NCBI GenBank assembly: GCA_973895155.1
Contig: OZ316891.1
Location: 30,380,001 to 30,444,000, forward strand
Direction of reading: 5' to 3'
DNA length: 64,000 nt
Source of the DNA: Marsupella aquatica
Taxonomy: Eukaryota > Marchantiophyta
Shown: piece after piece, positions 12,701 through 24,700 of the stretch
Numbering within the stretch: position 1 is the stretch's first letter
How the letters are laid out: every line of letters starts with the position of its first letter
Position numbers and translations under genes: made by a program
The notes under the pieces: generated by a model
Seen by the model: the letters and a program-made list of their open reading frames with translations, nothing else
What the model was told of the DNA's origin: nothing
Database searches by the model: none

Positions 12701-15700
12701 TCTTTGTCTGCGTCTGCAGTACTGGGTTGCTTTCCAAGGGTTTCGACATATGCTTCTATGCGACCAGAATACCAGGTAGCCACAAAATCCACCGGAGCCC
12801 CTTTCACCAGCGCAGAAAATACTTTTTCAATCACAGCTCGTTTCAATTGAGGAAGTTTAGTGTCATCGTTCAGTATTTGAATGCACAGATCAAAAGCCCC
12901 TTCTCTTTTCTTTCCGATGCTTTCAGCTAATTTGTCCAAAGTTTCTGATAACATTCTGACAGCGACCTTTGGAGGATGTAAGAGGAGAGGAAATATGACC
13001 TCTAAGAGAATCAAGCTGCCACTCACTGACACAGAATCCAGAAGCCGACTCAGCATTTGAAGATAGCTGTTCCTCTGATGTGAGTTTCCATGCAAGTCAG
13101 TTTCTCGTATCAGCAGATGATCCGAAACCACCTTAGTTAAAGCACCTTCTATTCGAGACTGGAAATCTTGATCGAAACGGGGACCAAAAAAACAATGGAC
13201 GAGCACAAGGGATTGACTTTTGAGAGCAAAGCTAGCATCCCTCTGTGATGAGCTACTAGCGCTGCTTTCACCTGAATTATGAAAAGCACTCAGGAACGAA
13301 ATGTAGGTATCTTCAAAGAATTGAAGGGCAGAATGATGTTGTTGAAGGAGGTCAAAGCTTGTGTCAAGAATCAGTAACTTATGAAAAATCTCCAACAAGA
13401 ACTGTTTGTCAGCAAGGCCAGATGAAGATGTTGCACACGGCTGGAAAAGCATGAGATGTGATAACATCACTTCAAGAAAGCTTCCCAGTGACAAGTTCTT
13501 GCCATGTTCTACAGATCCAATGTAGTCATCTAGCACAGCATTCAAAATCAGTCGGGCCGTTTGGTTTTTCAGAGCAGCATTTAGTAAAGTATCGCCACAG
13601 TCTTTGGAGGAGAACTTGACCTGACGAACAATTACTTTGCGAAAGTTCAGGTAGAAGACGCCACCAGTTGTAACTTTCCGAGCACTTGAGGATGGAGTGA
13701 TGATTTTCTCATCCAGGCAAACCTCGACTAGTTGTTGCGCCGTTACACCCAAAGCAATTGATAAGCTAAGCATCTCCGATGCAACTGATTCGAGTACAGG
13801 TGGACACTCACGTCCAATTCCAACGAGTCTCATCAGTATATTCTCGCCCATTTTCTTTCCTTCCTCCTGACCAAGCACAGGAAGTAGCGAACCTGAAAGG
13901 TGAAGCTGTTGGTACCCCTTGAGAAGGCTGATTGCATCTTCAAGTCCAATGTCTCCACCATTTCGCAAGGTATCCAGACTGAGGTTCAGAGCACTTGGGT
14001 CGTACTCTTGTTTGTTTTCGTGGAACATAGCCTGTAGTCTCCTGGTCAATCCCAATTTGAAACCCTCGGAGACAACTGTCAACATCTGCATCACACCCAA
14101 TGCAAGTCTCGCTAGCTCTTCTGACTGCTGCAGATCTGTCATGACAAAACCCAGATCTCTTGGGCGCAATAACGCAAGGCACATAACTTCATGAAATTTG
14201 GGTTCACTAGCAGGAATCAGGTCCCCAAGAACACCTGTATTTACCGCTTCTTTGCTGACATCTCGTGAAAGAAATACACCTTTATTGAGGAATCCGAATT
14301 CACTGTCAAGAATCTGCTTCATGAAACCAAGAAAATGGATGGTCGCTGAGCATTTTAATTTTTGGTGTGCTTCTCGTTGTCCCGGAGTCACTGCACTCCA
14401 CTGGGAACTTGATTCGGATACTCTAATGATCCCTTGAAGAAACGTCTTCACCATTAGACTAAGTCTGACATTCATCTGTAGCTCTTGCACAGTAACCAGT
14501 TTGTCTTTCAAGGCCCATGTAAACCAGTGGAATGACCGCACAAAGAGTGACAAGTGATGATCGGCTTCATCCAGAGAATTCTCCATGTTCTCAGATAAAT
14601 TATCCACTTCAAAACCAAATGCGTCTATGCGATCGAGAATCACGGTACTTCGCATTGATCCTGAACGAAACCATCCTGCCAAAGACCCAGCTGCTGGAGC
14701 ACATCCCAAACATTGGGTCAGAAGGAATATGTCGGGTAAGAATGAGTAATTGGTAAAAGGCAATGTTCACTTTTTGCAGTGCAAATGACTAAAATTTAGG
14801 TTCGGTGTTAATTTTCAACTCGCAGTTGTTGCTAAAGCACATGCGCTCTGCAAGAACTTTGCGAGACCACTATCCAGGCCCATCGAGACTTTGAAATTTC
14901 TAAGATATCTATTCTAGATGATAAGTATGATGCAAGTCCCGTTGAAAAGCATAACTTACTAACCTGGTAGAGACCGGCATATGAAACTCAAAGCACTCAT
15001 ACACTTCGACCTGCACTTTTCTTGAAGTTGCCATGTCTGCTCTAGCAGCCACTCCAAGAAGTTTTCCAGTGTCAAGAACACTGGTCTGTCTTTCCTCGCG
15101 CATTGGAGTGCACTGATGTTACGCTCCACCAGCTTCAGATAATTATCCAGAGTTTTGCTCAGCTGCTTGACAGTGCCTGCCGGTCCAAGGCCAACCGTCA
15201 TTCATGGCGAAGAAGAAAATTCTCATCCATTGCCCTCACAATCATCTCTTGCTCGAGTCCCACGTTAGAATTGTTTGGAAAAATGTGGTATTAACTGAGG
15301 TGCGAATTTAAGAAAGTACAAGATTTTCATGGTTTACACACACCTACGGAGTGCTTCATACAGATTTACTGAAGTCATATGTAAAAAAACATATTTACAT
15401 GTAATTTACATCTGACACTAAATACGTTTACTTTACACGTAATATCATAGCTTCGCATAATGTTTCACATAGGTCTACATGAATGTTGGCCAATAGGGTT
15501 TGGTCTTCACACATGCGGATTCAACAGCGTAGCGGCCTTGCCGTGTGTCAACTGGGACTTAGCGAAGGCAAATTATTGACCCCGAGAAACAAGAAGCTAC
15601 AGAAATGTATTGCAGGTCGTGAGTTCCAAGCTACTAGCCCTGCTCTGCACGTCCTGATGTGCCTATACAATGGAGCCGGACTTAAGGGGTAGGGTGTGGA

Positions 15701-18700
15701 CCAGTACCGATTTGGTTGTCGTCGCCTTCAGCAAGTCGCAGACTTTTGATACAGAAAAATATCATCTCAAATATATAGCGGTCTACTATGCTTGGAGTTC
15801 CCCTCAAGACTGGATAGATACGATATGCCGCCATTGATGCCCCTAGCCTCTTGTATGGATTTGGATGATCCATACGGTTGTAGAGTCGCCGGAGAATAGA
15901 TTTCACATTCACAAAATCGTTGGTCTGCATGTTGGGCAAACAGGGGAGGATCTATGCTCAGTTGAAGTGACTTGAATGAAATGGAATGGAATGGAAGCTT
16001 GAAGTCCGCAAATCCCACATGGGATATAGGAACAAGGTAGGGAAAGTACAAATAAAACAACAAGACAAACAGTAGAGAACATACACAATGAGAAGCTAAA
16101 CTGAGATTTCAATCTCATCCAATATAGAAACCAGTGCATTTTAAAAGTGATCCACATACTATAAATCATTCGTTCGTTAGCTTGAGCTCAATAATTACCT
16201 CAGGGGGCGCATGCCGGACAGACCATGACATGAACTCTCCAAAGCAAGCAGCACAGAATTCTCTGCAGACCCATTGCATTGATATTACGAGTTTGATTCT
16301 GACAACGGCAGAGTGACAGAGAATGACCAAAAATAAAAGCTACAAACCATTCCAAGGGACACTAACGCTGATCTGAGATAACGATTGCATTTTATTACAA
16401 CGACGACAGTAAGCAACGACAAAACGAATTATGGAAATGTCAGATGACAGCTTAAGAAAACACGACTTCATAGCTGTGCGGAGGCAATCGACGAGATGTG
16501 GTCTGAACACCTGAGGGATCCATTCTCAGCATCCACAAGTCCATCGAGGATTGCATCAAGAAGTGCGACAGTTTCAGGGTTTTCTTTTTGCTGATTGCTA
16601 GTGTACCAATGTATCAGCTGTTTTGCAAATTCATTGAACAGTTGACGGGTAACCTATCAAAACAACAGATCATTCCAAAGATTAAAGGCATTGCAAAAAC
16701 GAATTGGAGCTCAGAGCGAGAATACTTTTACCCCACCAGTTACTGTTATATACAGCCGGAGTTGCATCTAAAGTGCATGACTGTTCAATATTATACATTC
16801 ACCTCTCTGGTTTGATGAATAAGACAGAAGCCTTACCATTTCAACGTCCACAGCCAGACGAAGAATAGCAGGGAACAACCTCTTGTAGATCTTGTCCAGA
16901 CGAACCTGAGCTTACAAAGTAGAGCACAACAGATCGGAGTCAGAAGATATCGATAGAATTGCTCTCTGTTGGCCCTAATCAGATAGTTGACCCATCAAAG
17001 AAAAAAGATTGCAAATGAGTCGAAATAAGGGTTCACTGGGATCCATGCGAAGAAGGGACAATTTGAAAACTACTGATAGAGAAGAGCTCGGTACACCAAA
17101 GAAAAGTGAACCAGCCTACGTCATCCAATTTTAGTGAAAAATGAACATACTGAGTGGGAGTTTTCGTTTTTCCGCCGCACTGGACCTTTGGCTGAATTTC
17201 CGAGCATAATCAAGCATAAGGCTTGCAGAAGTTCACTTGCTGTAACTTTTGTTCTACGGTCGCTTGATGACAGTGCCAACTCAACCACCCTCGGCAGCAG
17301 GGAGTCTGCGGAACATTTATCTTGAGAAAATCCCAACTTTGAATCTACCCAGAAATATCTAGTTTCGATCTAAGGAGGAAGGACTCAGCACAAGTATCTG
17401 ACTCATCTGCTGCTGCCCTCTCTCCAAGCTATCTAAAGGGAAGAAGCGCCCCATTTCAGAGCCCATCCTGTGCACGCGGACATCCTTAAGACGCATCATT
17501 TGTCTGTCAAAAGCATCCTTTTCTTGCTGCCAAGGTGTGTCAAGCAGCTCTGTCTCAGGCGTTTGAGTAAACCTCAGTGATGAGTGCGTAAGAATGAGAA
17601 AGAATTGCTTTTCATTAGTCATATCATTCAGAGTGATGTGCTTTGCAGCACTTGTATGGTGCTATTGGCAAATTCTTTGAGTACAATTCACCTGAGTGAT
17701 CACATTAGAGAAAGGTGGAATCTTCAAGGAATGAAAAAGTTCACTAGAACTGGAGTAGATCACTAAGGCATCATGGCTTGATTCATAAAAGTCCACCTGT
17801 AGTTCTTCAGAAACCAGACTAACACAAACACTACGTACAGTCAAAACTTTCAACTTGAACGTATCCAGCACTGCCTACGCTTCCTTTCCAGCTCTCTCAG
17901 GACTGTCGAATAGCTCTCGACCAGCCTACAACAAGAATAAGGCACGTCTACCATAGCCTGCAAATGAATCACTGAGAGGTCATGCGACAGTATTTGCAGA
18001 GAAAACGAGAGGAGAAACTTACCAAGCCACACGTCATACTTCTCATCCCTGAATGGAATTGTGAATTGGACACGATCAACTGAGTCCCAAGCTAAGCCTC
18101 CAGAGCCAACAACTTGCAACAGATTTACTTCAGGAACAAGGTGGTGATTGAAATGCCCAATTTTTCCAAGAAACTTTTGCACTCTCAGTTGAATGACTTC
18201 GAAGGGTCCCGGCTGCAAAGCAGAAAAGAGAAGTATGGACAACAACAAAATTTATTTAGTAGATCTGGGCGAGAAATTGTTCCAAGTTAAAGAACTTTGC
18301 ATCTCATGTTTGTTATGCCAATCCCCTAATCAGGGCCATGGACGGGATATACAAGAAACTCACTATGGAAATGCTTTGACTTAAAACTTTTCTAAACGCA
18401 AGTGAGCATATATCCTACCCTGAATCTCTCTCTCGACGATTAGACTAATAGTGCCCTTCTGCTGCTAAGATTTGAAACGGACTATTCCAGGTTTAAGATT
18501 ATTATCGTTTATATCACCTGATTTTCTTTTGCTCGAGTTTGCCTCAAGCGAGCCAGTTGTGACCGAGATAAATTTCTTGAAATTGCAACTCCCCCAGCGC
18601 TGTTGCTGGATTCAGCAGGCTGATCAACTGAGGGTAGGGCATCAGAGACTTCAATGCTTTCTATTTCAGCCAGGTAGTCACTTAGGGACGGAACAATATC

Positions 18701-21700
18701 TGAAAGCGACAGTTCCAGTTTTCGTGGATAGAGCCGATGCCAGCGTTCCAAACCATCCATGGCGACTGATGCCAGTGGTGGGTATGTGATATATTGTTAA
18801 GAACACAAATCTGAAGGACATAAATCGGAACGTTGACGTTGGCAAAGCATGAACAAAATAATGAACTTAACTAAGAGATACTCACATGTAATAAGCGAAT
18901 TAATGCATTATAATGATTGTAACTGTCTAGCCTTCTGAAAGGCACAGAAGAGCAGATACGTTCACCACATACAATTGGAAGTAGGGATCAGACAGAATGA
19001 TCACTCCCTGGATAGATAGAAAATGAGGATATCTTAAGCCGATCTTCAGGGCAGTTTGCATCGGCATCACCAATGAACCAATATCAATCAAAGCTGGAGG
19101 AGCAGATAGGCAAAGTTGCAGACATGATACCAATAGCTCAAGCTTGTACCGCCTACTAGCAACTAGAACCTCGTGAAGATATTGCCGAAATAGAAGCTTG
19201 CACAATATTTGTTGCTCAGAAGGTAACCTCGATACATTTCCTGCTGTGCTCGTCGGGCCGATAAGAAAGTCCCAATCCTGTACAGCCAACTAACGTTTGT
19301 AGCCAATTACAAATGGAACTCACAGTGTAGAATTGAAGGGCTACTGACACGTTCCTTTTCTCTGGCTCTTGCTTAGCTTGCTTCATATTCTCATCGCTGA
19401 CATCCTGGATGTTTCTATCCAATTTCAATTGGGCATCTGTGCATTACAATCATTCATGTCCCCAGTTTTGTATTGTGGACCTGAAGTCAATCCAATCACT
19501 CTTTCCTCTCGGGAGTCTCCGCGTTGTCACACGGAAGGCAGCCCAGACGCAAAACAACAAACTGGATTCATTTCCTCCAAGTTTGCCAAATTTGGCAATG
19601 CATTGATTCAGCATCGAAACCATTTTTTATGCACCTTATGTCTAGCCATGTATAAATGATGATTTTCTTAAAGGAAATCTATAGGGGCATGGTCAGTTAT
19701 TACCTCTTCCACTTGCATATTATTACTATAACAATCTGAAGAGGAACTCCCTCCCGAATATTCAAAGAAGCCCTGAGCATCAGCATTTCTAATTGTAACT
19801 GATAACAACTTGTAGTGTCCACTGATTAATGGATATTGGTTTGACAGCTCCATGATAAAGGAACCAAACGGATACACCCATTTCAGGAACAGAAGCGCAT
19901 ATGGGCTGGCAAGGCAGACCAGAGTAAATTAGTCAGATTCACTGGAAAATATAGTTTTGATTCAAAGTATGACCACAGTTTAAGAATATAACTGTCAAAG
20001 CTAGTAGCAACTCAAACGTAAGCTGACTCACAACTAATCCATTGAATGAGTCCCAAACATCAACTTTCGAGTGAAAACCATTATGTGATCCGGACATGAT
20101 CATCTTACCGTGCAATATCACACTCTTAAGAGACGACATGCACCGGGAAAAACTTCAACAAATAGATTACAACAGAGCCAGAAGTCCTACCGTGAAAGAA
20201 AATCTTGTATAAACTCCACCTGCACAATTCAAACGCCGGGAAATGAGTCATAACAATTTCACTGTGCTCTGGTAAACATATAGAAGATACAAGCTTTCAA
20301 TGATCTGGATCATACATTTCGAACTCGAATAAGAAGGCCAAGGAACAGAAAGTACAAAGTAACACAACGGCAACAAGTATGACAAGACATGCAAATAGAA
20401 AGATATACAGGAAGAAAAAGCCACCTTGACAAAGGTATGTCAGACTCTAAAGAATCTGCCAGTCACAGCTGCTTGGATTTTATAAAAATGCCCAGAGTTT
20501 TCAGCCGCTGATTAATTATTTTCATGACTTTTGCAGTCCCGACTAGCTGACCTCATGACAAGAAAGAATTACGAGGTTATTTGTTTTGAAGGCTTTATTT
20601 TATTCGATTGGATAGGGTCTGTCTATCTCTAATCGGCACTCCAAAATCCAGATATCCAACATCTATCTTACAGGTTTATGATAGAGTAGCAGGAGCAATT
20701 CGACTTAAGCCTTTGGCACTCCAAAGTCCAGATATCCAACATCTGTCTTACAGGTTTATGATACAGTAGCAGGAGCAATTCGACTTAAACCTACACTCCA
20801 TTTCCATGTTGGGATTCCCGTGCATGGGACGAGTATCTAACATTGCTAGGCCTATCTCAACTGATGGCAAAGCTGTCTAGAAGAAAGCAGTCGTACGGTA
20901 GTCAATTGGCACAGGTCAATAATTTCTAACGAGAAACGGAAGTAAGGTTAAATATATTCTACAAGTTGAGCTACCAGTTTCGACAGTCATGGTTCGTACA
21001 TACCAGATTCAAGTACTTGTGCATGTCCACAACGTTCAATGGTTCAATCATATCCATCTCTGTTTCCGGTTCCATAGCTGCAGCCTCTGCATCATCTGAA
21101 GGAATCGAAGCAGGTCTGCACATGTTCAATAATAACACACAATGCAGCCTATAGACTCACACAACTGAACCTTGGATTCCTTGCCCATTGAATGATCACA
21201 TTCAAGTTTCTGAAGACAAAACACCCCCTCCGCAAAGTTGGTACAGTCTGCTTCACAGCATTTCGGGGGTTCAAAGACCGGTTCAAAGGTTTTGCCTCTT
21301 GAAATAAAGGAGATGCAGGCATATATCATTGCAGATAACATGAGAAATTTTCAGTCATTATGCTATAGCTTAGATGTAGGGATTGCCGGCTATTTTGGGG
21401 GCTAAAATGAGAAGTGAGGGCTGAAGGTTCCAATGACATAAAGTCTGGTTATTAATTGCCGTGAGCTGAATGTCAATCTGAAAGAAAGAGAAAGGAGATG
21501 GCTTTGCACAGGAGTGCAGTCACCTATTTTCCTAAAGTTCAGGAGCTATTATTTCGTAGAAAGATTAAAAGAAGCAACCATCCAAAAGCTTTCCATTCTG
21601 GGAACATGAAGATATGGGTGCATCGATCTACCTAACACTTGCAAACTGAGCGAACAAGAAGATTTTGTTTGTTGAGGAATACAAGCCATTACGAGCTTTC

Positions 21701-24700
21701 AATGAGCAGCCAATAATACTGTGACAGTCCTGCAGTCAGCCAGTTTGGGCATTTAAGCTTACAGAGAGGAGTCTTAACGCATACCTTGCAATACGCCTGA
21801 AGTAGAGGGTATTTGCTTGTCAGTTGCTCTTACTCTGTACTTCAGGTTCAGTTCTGTTAATGTCTTCATAATGCATCGAACAATAGTATCAAATATGAAC
21901 TCTTGAAGCTGGTGTAGGTCTATCTTTAGCTCCTCACCCTCTGGGCCTGCAAATACTTCTGAGCACGCATCATCTTTTTCATGTACAATAACACCCCATG
22001 AAGGCACTAGGGTAGAGAAGTCAAGAATCTGTGACCACAATTCTGAATACTGTGGCCAAAGTAACAACCCTGGCCCTCCGGAAGATTCAGTAGATTCCAT
22101 TGTCCTCTCCAGTGACGACCAGACTGCAAGGCAGCCAACCCAACCAAAGAAAATTAGACACTAAGGGCCCGTACCTTGTCCGTCTAGAACAGCCTACCTA
22201 AGAAAACCAAGCAGATAGACTTACCGATGTTTGTTAAAAAGATTGAAAAGATCGATCCTTTCAGATACAGAGACTTGAATAGCATAGACAGAGAGGTGTA
22301 AATTGCTTTCTTTTGCTTTGGGAAAAGCTGAGGAAACTGGTAGAAGATATTTCCTGTCACCTGCAACAGTTATGATATTAGTTGATTGTAACTTAAAGTG
22401 GTCACTAAACTAGTCAGCTTTTGCATCCATGCCTGTGGTGCAGTTTTCATCAGACATGGACAATCTCGAAAGCGATACAGTCAAAGCCTCGTTGGACGAC
22501 TGAGCTCCTAATGCACGTACGCACAACTGCATTCGTAGCATTCAACTAACCTCTGCAATGAAGGAAATCATGAAGTCTTCGACATTGTCAAGATAGATAA
22601 CAATGTCAGCGAAGGCTCCAATTAGAGTATCGGAGTGCCCAAGCAAGTAGTCCTTATCCTCACCACTCCTGCAGCCGCAATTATTCGTCCCTCAGTAAAG
22701 ATTCTTAAGAAGTAGACAAGTCTGCGTCATGCCAATAGATATATGACAAGAAACACTGCTGGCAGTTCATCGTGGACATTCGATGCCGGACACTAATTAT
22801 ATAACGTCACTAACGTAATTTATCATCACATTTTCACGATGTAGAACCAAATATAAGGAAATTCTTACGGTGCCTGGAGGAATTGGAAGAATACGGGAAT
22901 AGCAAAATACAGTTTGTTCAAAATAAACAACCGTTTGGTCGAACGTACTTTGATGTACTTCCACCAAAAGGAATAAGCCTGTGAAATACTTGCTGCAGAG
23001 TTTCTTTGCCAGAAAACTTCACAATGGCGGGAGACAGTCTCCCCAACCCTCGGACTGCAAGAGACAGCAGCATCTTCGCATCCTCATATTGCGTATCCAG
23101 GATTTCGAAAAAAGTGGCCATAAAATGCTGCAAAATGGACAGGAAATTAATTAGAAAATAAGACAACAAGGTTAAACATTTTATTGGGCACTCTGGACTT
23201 TATGCAGAAAGATTTTCTATGTTGCACGTTTAAATGACGCTAACGGAATGAGAGTCTTCATTAAGTGAAACCCAGTAGACCGCCCACACAAAGAATAGGA
23301 TCAAGGTCAAAGCCCTGGACCGGTGGGGAACGTAAACTCAAATAGCCTTGACGTAATGAAAGTGCTTCCCAAACTTTTGATTTGAAATAAGAACAGGTCG
23401 GCTTACTCTTTCTTTTCTAGCATTGTTACCAGTGGACAACGGAGAGTGACTGGCAGCAACAAAATTATCAGCAATGTTCGTTATTGAGTATCAGTACCGA
23501 TGTGGATTCCGCATCATAAGCTCATGTAAGGAGAGGCATAAGACACTCCCATTTACAAATGCAAGAAAGCTCGCAACAGACGGTCAACCTGGGACAACGA
23601 ATTCCCCAAATGAGGATGACCAAAGATATTGACAGTCATTGCCACGAACTTTACAGCCACATCTCCAGGATTAAGAGGTCCGTCACCCACTTACTTTGTA
23701 GATTGCTTGGGCGTTTTGAACTCTGCTCTCCTTGTTGACAAGACATTGTGAAACCTGACATCCACATGTTTGAGCTTAGAAACAAAAACGCACAAATCAT
23801 GCATTCGATAACTTCGTAGGAATGAATGATAACAATTGAAATCACAAAGCATCCAATTCTTCACTGTGTGAAAACATACTTGATATATGAACTGGTTGAA
23901 GGCTAAAAACCCAACATCTCTTAAGAGAGCATTTTGATGTGTACTGCGCCACAGCAATACCAAAGCTCAGCATAAAGTGGGCTACGAATGCTAAAAGGAG
24001 CACTTCACGAATCAACAACAGAAGCGCCTTGCTGACTTCACGAGTAAGACTTCTCCAATAGCTCGTAAGAGACTTGAAATGTTTTTAAACGTCACCAACC
24101 AATAAGTTTGCAGCCAGCTAAGAATCTCTTTGCTGTCTTGCACCAGTCGTATTGCAAAACGACCAGCATGTCTTGAGAGCAGCCGCAAGCCAGCTACAGT
24201 GAACAGAAGCAAACTCAACCATGAGAATTATGGTGTTGTTGTATGAAACATATGGTGGTCACGGTAGAGAAAGAGCAAACTGGTACAAGGCGTTTAGATT
24301 TCTTGCAAACTACTTTGACTTGCTTTGACTGAGATTGTTTTTATTCCTCAATTCTGGCACTAGTTGTATATCTTTCATTTCTGTGTTGAATATGAATACA
24401 AATATATGAACCTTAAATATCGTTTCATCGATTCTCACAAAGAACTTCTGCCAACCGCTTTGACTAACTGGTGATATGATCAAGTATTTTACCTTTTACA
24501 GACTCGTAGCGCTTCATATCCTCTCGGTAACAAATCACTTGTAGCAAAAAGGTGTACAGACTCCTTGAAGTCTCAACAGACCCTTCACGAACCACAAGGG
24601 AAGAATCCAATATCATGAACACAAAGCAAGAAACATTTTCCCTACAAGATCTTGTGAGCACCCTTGAAATTACCTTAATCCCTGAAAAGCTAGAGTTTTA

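Noticed and set aside
15182-15290. Additional DNA-PKcs exon (EQEMIVRAMDENFLLRHE)
   Set aside because: The flanking exons already join in phase as DDNQIG-TVKQLSKTLDN, matching human KSLGTIQQCCDAIDH; there is no room for an extra exon.
24663-24670. 8-nt microexon (GGATTAAG) in DNA-PKcs
   Set aside because: The splice signals look good, but including it puts the next exon (GSVETSRSLYTF) out of frame, whereas skipping it keeps phase.
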